DNA from: DATARR01 sp036376245
GTDB taxonomy: Bacteria > Acidobacteriota > Thermoanaerobaculia > Multivoradales > UBA5704
Length of the DNA: 64,000 nucleotides
Reading direction: 5' to 3'
Assembly (NCBI GenBank): GCA_036376245.1
Contig: DASVAS010000007.1
Span: forward strand, 368,974 to 432,973
Part shown: piece after piece, positions 16,401-23,859 of the stretch
Position numbering within the stretch: the first letter of the stretch is position 1
Layout of the letters: each line of letters opens with the position of its first letter
Program-made: the position numbers and the translations under genes
Notes under the pieces: model-generated
The model's database searches: none
What the model saw: the letters and a program-made list of their open reading frames with translations, nothing else
What the model was told of the DNA's origin: nothing

Positions 16401-18230
16401 CGGCACCTCCATCCGGGTCGCCAGCGCCGGGAACGGTCCGTTGTACTCCCAGGTCGTGGTGCGCTCCAGCGGCGTGCCCACCGCCTCGGTCCGCGAGGTC
16501 ATCATGCCGTCGGCATTGTAGGTGTAGACCGTCGTCGTGCCCCGGCCGTCGATCTTCCGCGTCGGCCGCAGCGGGTTGGCGGCGTCCTCATAGAAAAGCT
16601 GCGCGTTGGGCCCCAGGCCGCAGGCGGGACAGTCGCCGGCCATGGCGGTGATGCGCGGCTTGTCGCTCACCGTGTCGCGGCCGATCGTGTAGGTGGCCAC
16701 CTTGCCCAGCGGATCGGTGATCGTGGCCACCGCCGGCTGGGACGGATTGTCGTAGCTGAAGCTCCACTTCTCCACCGCGTTGGCGCCGGTGAAACTGGTG
16801 TCGCCCCGCCAGAGCTTGACCGTGTTGCCCTTGGAATCGTACTCCCAGGCGGTGTCCACCCGGCGCGAGCCGTCGGTGCCCACCAGATCCATGCGCGTCA
16901 TCCAGCCCGGATTGACCGCGTCGCCGTAGAAGAATTCCCACTTCGTGCCGTCCGGCCGGTCGATGCGCACCAGGTCGTTGCCCGTCCAGGTGTAGCTCCA
17001 CGTGCGGCTGGCGGCGGCGCCCACGCCCACCTCGGTGATCGTGGCAAGCTTGCCGGCGCCGTTGTAGGTAAAGGTTTCGCCGCGGCCGTCCGGGAAGGTC
17101 ACCGCCGTGAGCTGGCCGCCGCTGTAGGTGGCCACCTTGGCGTTGCCGTTGCTGTCCACGGTCTGCGTCCACAGGCCGGAGCTGTTGAAGACGTGAACCG
17201 TGCCGTTGAGCTCGCGCAGCTCCCAGCCGGAGCCGGTGCGGTGGAGCTCGCGGTATTCGTCCGAAGGGGAAACCGTCTGATAGATCCCGCCTGAAAGGTT
17301 GCTGAACTCGCGGAAGGTGGCGGTGGCGGTGAGCAGCCAGACGCGGCTGTCGTTGTTGACGCCGGGATCGAGCACGATCCGCTGCGCGTAATCGTGGGAC
17401 CAGTAGCGGCCGAGGGCCGTGTTCCAGGCCGCCGAGCCGGCGAAGCCCGGACCGCCGACGCCGCCCGCGGCGTAGCGCAGCGTCGCGCCCGGCCCGGACT
17501 TGCCGGGAGCTGCGCTGCCGCCGTCGCCCGCGCCGCTGCCGGCGCCGTTTCCGGCGGTCTTGCAGGAGGTGCAGTCGCAGTCCGCCTTGCGCGGCACCGG
17601 GCACCCGAGCGCCTGGGCCACGGCCTGAGGCGTCAGGTCGATCCCGGAGATGTCCAGCCGCTTCGGACAGGAGAAACGGCTCTCACAGGAGAAGACGCTG
17701 ATCGAAAACGTGGTCAGCTTGGGGTCCGTCAGGTTGCTGCAACTGACTCCGCCCACCGTCATCGAGGTGTCCCCGAAGTCGCCGGTGTACTGGGCGCCGA
17801 AGATGCCGCAGATGGAGATCTGGCCGCAATTGACGTCGAAGCGCGGCGCGCAGCTCGCCGGCGGCGTGCCGCCCTGGAACCAGTAGACCTTGGGCGTGGG
17901 GGCGCCGAAGGAGCCGCCGGCGATGGCGATGTTCTGCTTGTTGCCAGGAAACTCCAGCGGCACCCGCAGCCGGATGGTGCACGCGCTCACCTTGGGATCG
18001 CAGCTCGGATTGACCAGCTCGATGACCGGACCGGTGCTCTTCGCCTTCTCGCACTTGAAGGTGTCCGAACAGGTCGCCGTCGACGTGCTGGTGCCGGCGA
18101 AGTTGCTGTAGCTGATCGAGTCCCAGCCGGAGGCGTTGGCGCAGACCTGCGCCGCGGCCGGGTGGGCGACGGCGAACAGCGGGATCAATACGAAAAAGGC
18201 GAAAACCGACAGCCGAGATTGGAAGCTCAT
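13398..18230 (-). CDS. Sec-exported Rhs/YD-repeat protein 2 with HETLH metallopeptidase-like C-terminal domain
   Basis: 1,610 residues from ATG 18230, chosen over ATG 18236 and TTG 18242 because GAGG stands 6 bases upstream and the N-terminus then matches Rhs1 (MSFQ). Signal peptide, shared cysteine domain (VCANASGWDSISYSNF on), linker with CDCTSCK, then YD repeats ending near RPDPEPWAW and TDRLGL. The last 156 residues are unique and Cys-rich. Residues about 1565-1569 are HETLH, followed by EPHQCGW, resembling an HExxH zinc peptidase with a downstream third ligand. DNA of its first two thirds is nearly identical to Rhs3. Confidence 0.88.
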   Translation of the reverse strand: MSFQSRLSVFAFFVLIPLFAVAHPAAAQVCANASGWDSISYSNFAGTSTSTATCSDTFKCEKAKSTGPVIELVNPSCDPKVSACTIRLRVPLEFPGNKQNIAIAGGSFGAPTPKVYWFQGGTPPASCAPRFDVNCGQISICGIFGAQYTGDFGDTSMTVGGVSCSNLTDPKLTTFSISVFSCESRFSCPKRLDISGIDLTPQAVAQALGCPVPRKADCDCTSCKTAGNGAGSGAGDGGSAAPGKSGPGATLRYAAGGVGGPGFAGSAAWNTALGRYWSHDYAQRIVLDPGVNNDSRVWLLTATATFREFSNLSGGIYQTVSPSDEYRELHRTGSGWELRELNGTVHVFNSSGLWTQTVDSNGNAKVATYSGGQLTAVTFPDGRGETFTYNGAGKLATITEVGVGAAASRTWSYTWTGNDLVRIDRPDGTKWEFFYGDAVNPGWMTRMDLVGTDGSRRVDTAWEYDSKGNTVKLWRGDTSFTGANAVEKWSFSYDNPSQPAVATITDPLGKVATYTIGRDTVSDKPRITAMAGDCPACGLGPNAQLFYEDAANPLRPTRKIDGRGTTTVYTYNADGMMTSRTEAVGTPLERTTTWEYNGPFPALATRMEVPSTSGSGVRATVSVYDAEGNLTDQTISGVEAGSAFSYTTTTTFNAAGLPTSVDPPGYGTQDVTAYTYDPARGDMLPLTRTDPLVGATTFSYDAFNRAASVTDPNGVAGETAYDALDRVTTNTRKGSSPAEDLVTTNVYNVFGDLLRTILPRGNVVEYGYDPAGRLVTVEKKPDVSNPGERTVHTLNAVGNRTREELQRWNGSAWVVDSSIDFVYSSRCHLDRAVHADGRVTEYGYDCEGNLERVWDAGHPSGGQANPATHVYTYDVLNRVTATTQPWAGGGGGNAVTQYAYNVQNHLVQMTDPNGTVTSYVHSDRDLLTRETSEVSGVTSYTYNEHGVQVGRTDARNVTTSQTVDALDRVTFTDSPDNSLDTAVTYDDPAVPFSKGRRTAITRNGQTVAYTYDRFGRTLQDGGLAYTWDKNGNRQSVSYPGNVSASYTFDFADRQASLSMQDGASPAQPLVSAASYKASGPLTGFTLGNGLTESRSFNSRYFPAGISASGRLDWTYTTDALGNVNAITDNLDAAGSRSFAYQDVQYFLTQGNGPWGTRSWTYDKTGNRLSETRDGVTDTYTYAANAAAANSPRLVGIQRGAGGTSQLFYDEAGDLTFRSHGEDKLRLAYDADQRLSQLRGEADAGVQGLSRFVYDGRNLLASASFSTFLGSSLPTRETGATYSSGGLLHHRSNLLRRGPSSPRNQPEVRGDAYIFYFSGRPVALYEKRLTTPATGSPTLATAMLYLTTDHLGAPVLATDASGASVWQGGFEPFGEDWNGAQAAGVFLRLPGQWEDGTWENPDLDSELFYNVYRWYGSTTGSYSRPDPEPWAWLIDPHPYSYTGAQPTRLTDRLGLYTVNPNCNKPPFGDKLHRGIKEACDKTKPGTKCHRVLSDISAMTSGDETKIPDCFNRSCNGKQQPLNCDDCLEHCAQVNPGFGVSPITIGAGTASSCPNANGLGFGETIFHETLHVCGLATEPHQCGWQASLFRYAEKTCFGWRSPLAPPRGSPCR
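16230..18130. repeat. near-identical paralogous DNA, Rhs2 copy
   Basis: The DNA coding the N-terminal domain and first YD repeats of Rhs2 matches 21370-23292 of Rhs3 with only scattered differences, whereas Rhs1 is clearly more diverged. This suggests recent duplication or ongoing gene conversion. Limits are approximate. Confidence 0.7.
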
Positions 18231-18248
18231 ATTCATCCTCAAGATGCC

Positions 18249-18572
18249 TTAGCCGCCCTCGCACAGGGATTCCGTTACACCGACATCGAGCCTGCTCGCC
18301 GGCGCGTATTCACCCCGGCGGACCTTCTTCAGCCGGTCCTCGCTGAGGTAAAGCCAGAACGCGGTCTTGCCCTTCTTCACCGTCAACACCCGAAATCCCT
18401 CCTCCGGCTCTGGCGATTCCGAAAGCTCCGCGCCATGGTTTTCAGCCAGGCGACTGATTTCCGCCCGGTCCATGTCGCAGGTCAGTGAGCGTCGAAACGC
18501 ATCGGCGTCTCTCCATGGAGGCGAGCACGCCCCCAGGAGAAAGACGCCGAGAGCAAGCCAGGAGCGGTTCAA
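18249..18572 (-). CDS. small lipoprotein paired with Rhs3 (candidate partner/immunity)
   Basis: 107 residues from a TTG at 18572 that overlaps the Rhs3 stop (TTGA). It has a lipoprotein signal (WLALGVFLLGAC, Cys15). The mature protein is charged, with two Cys (SLTCDM, ESLCEGG) and a compact segment EEGFRVLTVKKGKTAFWLYL. No family was recognised. The start is inferred from the lipobox distance and the overlap; upstream frames belong to Rhs3. Envelope localisation directly 3' of a variable Rhs domain fits an immunity lipoprotein, but this is inference. 18 bp separate its stop from the Rhs2 start. Confidence 0.65.
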   Translation of the reverse strand: MNRSWLALGVFLLGACSPPWRDADAFRRSLTCDMDRAEISRLAENHGAELSESPEPEEGFRVLTVKKGKTAFWLYLSEDRLKKVRRGEYAPASRLDVGVTESLCEGG

Positions 18573-21500
18573 TCCAGTCCCCAGTCGTCGCGCGACCACC
18601 AACCCGGGCTGTTCAAACCGTTGGCGGTGACGGGGATCGCCAGGTTGCATACTGTCGCGACGTAGGAGGCGAAGGTGTTGCTGTTCGGCCCGAACACATG
18701 GTAGTAGGTTTCGGGCGGATAGCTCGCCGCCGCTGTGATCGCGCAGGCATCAACCGCTCCACAGCCATCCTGTATCCAAGCCCCGCAATCATCTTCTGGC
18801 GTAAGCGGAGCGCGATCGAAGTCGTTGTTGGTTTCCGTTCGCCCAGTCGTGCCAAACGGTGTCAGCGCTCGCGCGAAATTGCCGACCGTTTGTTCCGTGT
18901 GGAGACCTTCTGTCCGTACTTCTCCTGTACGATCGTTGACAATGCGAACGAAGCAGTGCCGGAAACCGTCAAACGGGGAAATCAGTGGACGGCAGCACAC
19001 TTGAACGCGCAGGCCCAGACGATCCGTCAGCACTGTCGGGCGCCCCATAGCGTACTGGTAGAGGTGCGGACCGCCTCGGAGCCCGATCGGATCCGCCTGC
19101 GAGTATTGCCCCAGGGAGCTCTGATACCACCGGTAGACATTCTGATAAAGGCCGCCATTCAGGTCCAGGTCATTCCAGGTCGCATCCTCCCATTGACCCG
19201 GGAAGCGGAGGAAGATTCCCGCCTCCTGGGCGGCGTTCCAATCTTTTCCAAAGGGATCGAATCCACCCTGCCAGACGGTAGCCGCGTTGGCATCCGTAGC
19301 CAGGAGCGGAGCCCCCACAGCGTCGGTCGTCACATAGGTCAGCTTCGTGGTCAGCGTGGGGCTGCCGGCTGGAGGGGTCGCAACCCGCTTCTCGAAGAGC
19401 GCCGCCGGCCGGCTCGCGAAGTACAGGATGTAAGAGTCGCTGCGGATTTCCGGCTCGTTCCGGGGCGAAGAGGGCCCCCTGCGGCGCATCTGCATGCGGT
19501 GGAAGAGGACTCCGCGCGAGTTATAAGTGGCTGTGGTCTCGATCTCGGGCGATGAGCTGCCGGGTTGCGAGAAGAACGACGCACGGGAGAGGAAGCTACG
19601 GCCGTCATAGGTGAGCTGGGAGAGACCCTGCCCGGCCGTCTCGGAATCGTTGCGGAGCTGTGACAGCCGCTGATCGGCGCCGTAACCGAGACGCAGCTTG
19701 TTTTCACCCGCGGAGTGGAAGGTCAGATCTCCCGCTGAATCGTAGAAGAGCTGTGAGACCCCGCCACCACCTTGGCTGATCTGGGCGAGTTGCGGCGAGT
19801 TGGCGCCGGAGGCGTTGGGAGCATACGAGTAGGTATCGGTGACTCCGTCGCGGGTCTCGCTCAGGCGGTTGCCGATTTTGTCGTAGGTCCAGCTCTGTGT
19901 GCCCCAGGGACCATTGCCCTGAGTGAGGAAATACTGGAAATTCTGATAAGCAAAGCTGCGGGAGCCTTGAGCATTGAGATTGTCGGTCACGGCGACCACG
20001 TTGCCGATGGCATCGGTGGTATAGGTCCAGTCAAGGCGCCCCGCCAAGGCGATTCCGGCCGGGAAATATCGGTTGGTGAAGCTCCGGCTTTCCATCAGGC
20101 CGTTGCCCGACGTGAAGCTGGTCAGGGGGCCGAGAGCCCTGTAGCTGGCGGCCGTGACCAACGCCTGGGCTGGATTGCCACCGTCCTGCAGGGAAAGAGA
20201 TGCCTGCCGGTCCGCGAAGTCGTAGGTGTAGCTCGCCGTGACATTGCCCGGGTAGGCCACGGTCAGCAGGTTGCCGTTCTTGTCATACGTATAGGCGAGG
20301 CTTCCGTCCAGCAGGACCCGGCCGAAGCGGTCGTAGGCGTGGGAGACGGTCTGCCCATTGCGAGCAATGGCCGTCAGGCGGCCTTTCGAGAGCGGCACGG
20401 CGATGTCGTCGTAGGTATACGTGGTGTCGAGCGAGTTGTCCGGATAATCGACAAAGGTAACGCGATCCAGGGGATCGACCGTATGGGTCACGGTAACGTT
20501 CCGGGCATCGGTCCAGCTGACCCGCGCTCCGTGCTCGTTATAGGAGTAGCTGGTAATTCCCGAGACCTCGGATGTCTCTTTCGTGAGCAGGTCGCGATCA
20601 CTATAAACGTAGCTCGTCACCGTGCCGTTCGGGTCCGTGACCTGGGCCAGGTGACTTTGAACGTCGTAGGCGTATTGGGTGACGGTCGTCCCACCGCCGC
20701 TGCCGCCCCACGGCTGAGTGATCGCGGTCACGCGGTTCAGGACGTCATAGGTGAAGATCTGGCTGGCGGGGTTGGTCTGGTTGCCGCTGGGATGGTTGGC
20801 GTCCCAAACCCGCTCCGGCTTGCCCTCACAATCGTAGGCGTACTCGGTGGCCGTGCCGTCCGCGTGGATCACCTTGTCGAGATGGCAACGCGTCGAATAC
20901 ACGTAATCGGTGAAGGCATCCGTGATCCAGGCCGAGCCATTCCAGCGCTGGAGCTCCTCGCGGGTGCGGTTGCCGAAGTTGTCCAGGATGGATAACCGGC
21001 GTTCACCAGGATTGGCCGTATCAGGTTTGCGCTCGATGGTGACCTGCCGCCCGGCTGCATCGTAACCATATTCGATGACGTTGCCTCGCGGCAGGATCGT
21101 GCGCAGGAGGTCGCCGAAGGCGTTGTACACGTTGGTAGTGACCAGATCTTCCGCCGGGACGGTCCCCCTCCGGGTGGTCGAGGTCACGCGGTTGAGCGCG
21201 TCGTAGGCCATCTCGGTGACGACGCCGTTCGGGTCCGTCACCGAGGTGCGCCGGTTGAAGCCGTCATACGCGAACGTGGTCGTGCCGACGAGAGGCTCGG
21301 TGCGCGTCAAGGGGAAGAGGTCGCCTCGAGCCGCATCGTAGGTGTTGCTGGTCACGTCCTGGACGCCGTAGCCGGGCGGGTCGACGCTCAGGGGCCGCCC
21401 GGCGGCGTTGAAGGCGGTCGTCGTGGTGTAGCTGAAGGCGCTGCCCGCCTCGACGCCGCTGATCGTCTGATCCGTCAGGTTGCCTTCCGCGTCGTAGACG

Positions 21501-23392
21501 GAGACGGTCGCCCGCACGCCGGAACCGGAGGTGGACGGCACCTCCATCCGGGTCGCCAGCCCCGGGAACGGCCCGTTGTATTCCCAGGTCGTGGTGCGCT
21601 CCAGCGGCGTGCCCACGGCCTCGGTCTTCGAGGTGATCAAGCCGTCGGCGTTGTAGGTGAAGGCCGTCGTCGTGCCCCGGCCGTCGATCATCCGCGTCGG
21701 CCGCAAAGGGTTGGCCGGATCGTCATAGAAGAGCCGCGAGTTCGGCCCCAGGCCGCAGCTCGGGCAGTCGCCCGAGATCTCCGTCACCCGCGGCTTGTCG
21801 CTCACCGTGTCGCGGCCGATCGTGTAGGTCGCGACCTTCCCCAAGGGATCGGTGATCGTGGTCACTCCCGGCTGCGACGGATTGTCGTAGCTGAAGCTCC
21901 ACTTCTCCACCGCGTTGGCGCCGCCGAAGCTGGTGTCGCCCCGCCAGAGCCTGGTCGTGTTGCCCTTGGAATCGTATTCCCAGGCGGCGTCCACCCGGCG
22001 CGAGCCGTCCGTGCCCACCAGGTCCATCCGCGTCATCCAGCCCGGGTTGGCCGCGTCGCCGTAGAAGAACTCCCATTTCGTGCCGTCCGGACGATCGATG
22101 CGCACCAGGTCGTTGCCCGTCCAGGTGTAGCTCCAGACGCGGCTGGCGGCGGCGCCCACGCCCACCTCGGTGATCGTGGCGAGCTTGCCGGAGGGGTGAT
22201 ACGTAAAGGTTTCGCTACGGCCGTCCGGGAAGGTCACCGCCGTGAGCTGGCTGCCGCTGTAGGTGGCCACCTTGGCGTTGCCGTTGCTGTCCACGGTCTG
22301 CGTCCACAGACCGGAGCTGTTGAAGGAATGGACCCTGCCGTCCAGCTCATGCAGCTCCCAGCCGGAGCCGGTACGGTGAAGCTCGCGGTACTCGTCCGAG
22401 GGCGAAACCGTCTGATAGATCCCGCCCGAGAGATTGCTGAACTCGCGGAAGGTGGCGGTGGCGGTGAGCAGCCAGACGCGGCTGTCGTTGTTGACGCCGG
22501 GATCGAGCACGATCCGCTGCGCGTAATCGTGCGACCAGTAGCGGCCGAGGGCCGTGTTCCAGGCCGCCGAGCCGGCGAAGCCCTGACCGCCGACGCCGCC
22601 CGCGGCGTAGCGCAGCATCGCGCCCGGGCCGGAGTCGCCGGGAGCGGCGCTGCCGCCGTCGCCCGCGCCGCTGCCGCTGCCGTGACCGGCGGTCTTGCAG
22701 GAGGTGCAGTCGCAGTCCGTCTTGCGCGGCACCGGGCAGCCGAGCGCCTGGGCGACGGTTCCGGGCGTCAGGTCGATCCCGGAGAGGTCCAGCCGCTTCG
22801 GACAGGAGAATCGGCTCTCGCAGGAGAACACGCTGATCGAAAACGTGGTCAGCTTGGGGTCCGTCAGGTTGCTGCAACTGACTCCGCCCACCGTCATCGA
22901 GGTGTCGCCGAAGTCGCCGGTGTACTGGGCGCCGATGATGCCGCAGATGGAGATCTGGCCGCAATTGACGTCGAACCGCGGCGCGCAGCTCGCCGGCGGC
23001 GTGCCGCCCTGGAACCAGTAGACCTTGGGCGTGGGAGCGCCGAAGGAGCCGCCGGCGATGGCGATGTTCTGCTTGTTGCCCGGAAACTCCAGCGGCACCC
23101 GCAGCCGGATGGTGCACGCGCTCACCTTGGGATCGCAGCTCGGATTGACCAGCTCGATGACCGGACCGGTGCTCTTCGCCTTCTCGCACTTGAAGGTGTC
23201 CGAGCAGGTCGCCGTCGACGTGCTGGTGCCGGCGAAGTTGCTGTAGCTGATCGAGTCCCAGCCGGAGGCGTTGGCGCAGACCTGCGCCGCGGCCGGACGC
23301 GCCGCTCCGATCCAGAAAAGCAGGATCAGGAAAAGGAGAGGACCGGTCAAGAAACGTGTCTGTCGAAATATTGATCTCAATATTGATCTCAT
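18569..23392 (-). CDS. Sec-exported Rhs/YD-repeat protein 3 with unrecognised C-terminal domain
   Basis: 1,607 residues; ATG 23392 has GGAG five bases before it. The signal peptide (FLTGPLLFLILLFWIGAARPAAA) differs from that of the two paralogues, while the next 190 residues and most of the YD repeats match Rhs2 closely. The core ends QYSQADPIGLRGG...LTDRLGL. The final 146 residues are unique: RHCFVRIVNDRTGE near their start and YYHVFGPNSNTFASYV towards the end. The H...NSNTF pattern recalls permuted papain/LRAT-type folds with Ser in the Cys position, but I cannot place it. First gene of the six-gene operon, facing the Calx-beta gene across 467 bp. Confidence 0.87.
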   Translation of the reverse strand: MRSILRSIFRQTRFLTGPLLFLILLFWIGAARPAAAQVCANASGWDSISYSNFAGTSTSTATCSDTFKCEKAKSTGPVIELVNPSCDPKVSACTIRLRVPLEFPGNKQNIAIAGGSFGAPTPKVYWFQGGTPPASCAPRFDVNCGQISICGIIGAQYTGDFGDTSMTVGGVSCSNLTDPKLTTFSISVFSCESRFSCPKRLDLSGIDLTPGTVAQALGCPVPRKTDCDCTSCKTAGHGSGSGAGDGGSAAPGDSGPGAMLRYAAGGVGGQGFAGSAAWNTALGRYWSHDYAQRIVLDPGVNNDSRVWLLTATATFREFSNLSGGIYQTVSPSDEYRELHRTGSGWELHELDGRVHSFNSSGLWTQTVDSNGNAKVATYSGSQLTAVTFPDGRSETFTYHPSGKLATITEVGVGAAASRVWSYTWTGNDLVRIDRPDGTKWEFFYGDAANPGWMTRMDLVGTDGSRRVDAAWEYDSKGNTTRLWRGDTSFGGANAVEKWSFSYDNPSQPGVTTITDPLGKVATYTIGRDTVSDKPRVTEISGDCPSCGLGPNSRLFYDDPANPLRPTRMIDGRGTTTAFTYNADGLITSKTEAVGTPLERTTTWEYNGPFPGLATRMEVPSTSGSGVRATVSVYDAEGNLTDQTISGVEAGSAFSYTTTTAFNAAGRPLSVDPPGYGVQDVTSNTYDAARGDLFPLTRTEPLVGTTTFAYDGFNRRTSVTDPNGVVTEMAYDALNRVTSTTRRGTVPAEDLVTTNVYNAFGDLLRTILPRGNVIEYGYDAAGRQVTIERKPDTANPGERRLSILDNFGNRTREELQRWNGSAWITDAFTDYVYSTRCHLDKVIHADGTATEYAYDCEGKPERVWDANHPSGNQTNPASQIFTYDVLNRVTAITQPWGGSGGGTTVTQYAYDVQSHLAQVTDPNGTVTSYVYSDRDLLTKETSEVSGITSYSYNEHGARVSWTDARNVTVTHTVDPLDRVTFVDYPDNSLDTTYTYDDIAVPLSKGRLTAIARNGQTVSHAYDRFGRVLLDGSLAYTYDKNGNLLTVAYPGNVTASYTYDFADRQASLSLQDGGNPAQALVTAASYRALGPLTSFTSGNGLMESRSFTNRYFPAGIALAGRLDWTYTTDAIGNVVAVTDNLNAQGSRSFAYQNFQYFLTQGNGPWGTQSWTYDKIGNRLSETRDGVTDTYSYAPNASGANSPQLAQISQGGGGVSQLFYDSAGDLTFHSAGENKLRLGYGADQRLSQLRNDSETAGQGLSQLTYDGRSFLSRASFFSQPGSSSPEIETTATYNSRGVLFHRMQMRRRGPSSPRNEPEIRSDSYILYFASRPAALFEKRVATPPAGSPTLTTKLTYVTTDAVGAPLLATDANAATVWQGGFDPFGKDWNAAQEAGIFLRFPGQWEDATWNDLDLNGGLYQNVYRWYQSSLGQYSQADPIGLRGGPHLYQYAMGRPTVLTDRLGLRVQVCCRPLISPFDGFRHCFVRIVNDRTGEVRTEGLHTEQTVGNFARALTPFGTTGRTETNNDFDRAPLTPEDDCGAWIQDGCGAVDACAITAAASYPPETYYHVFGPNSNTFASYVATVCNLAIPVTANGLNSPGWWSRDDWGLD
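21370..23292. repeat. near-identical paralogous DNA, Rhs3 copy
   Basis: Partner of 16230-18130. Similarity stops at the signal peptide on one side and fades through the later YD repeats on the other; the 3' domains share nothing. Limits are approximate. Confidence 0.7.
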
Positions 23393-23616
23393 GGCATCTC
23401 CAGAGGAGCTGCTGAGCTGATCGCTCCGCTCTCCCGTGGTTGCGAATTCTATGCTGCAACAGCCTATCTATTTCTCAGTGTAACTGGCGTCCGCACCGAA
23501 AAGCAAGCGGGCGGAAGGATGTTCAGAAACGAAAAAAAACGCGAGCGGGATTGTGCAAAATCACTTCCTACGCAGCCACCTCGGGAAAGTTGCACGCCAG
23601 GCTCTCGCCCCCGCAA

Positions 23617-23654
23617 GAGAGCAAGATCGTGCAAAGAGAGCAAGATCGTACAAA
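23617..23654. promoter_or_regulatory. tandem 19-bp direct repeat in the divergent Rhs/Calx-beta intergenic region
   Basis: GAGAGCAAGATCGTGCAAA (23617-23635) is repeated immediately as GAGAGCAAGATCGTACAAA (23636-23654), one mismatch. A part copy GATTGTGCAAA lies near 23550. Two sites about two helical turns apart in a divergent promoter region (23393-23859) look like an operator pair. The rest of this gap holds no gene; promoter boxes are not clear enough to call. Confidence 0.5.
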
Positions 23655-23859
23655 ACTCCGCCTACGTACAAACATCGGAAAAGTTTCATTCGAAATTCGG
23701 CGCCGTAAAGCTTGCCAGAAAGGTCCGGGGTCTGGTACAGTGATCCTCAGGCTGTAGCAGCATAAATTATTAAACCCGGAAAGCAATGAATCGCTGGCCG
23801 GGTTTCCACAGATGAATGGTGGAACGAGCTCCTCGCATGAGTCGAGGGGAGGAACCGAC

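Noticed and set aside
14133..17294. Open plus-strand frame of 1,053 codons
   Set aside because: Antisense to Rhs2, with the same kind of frame also opposite Rhs1 and Rhs3; no protein-like features.
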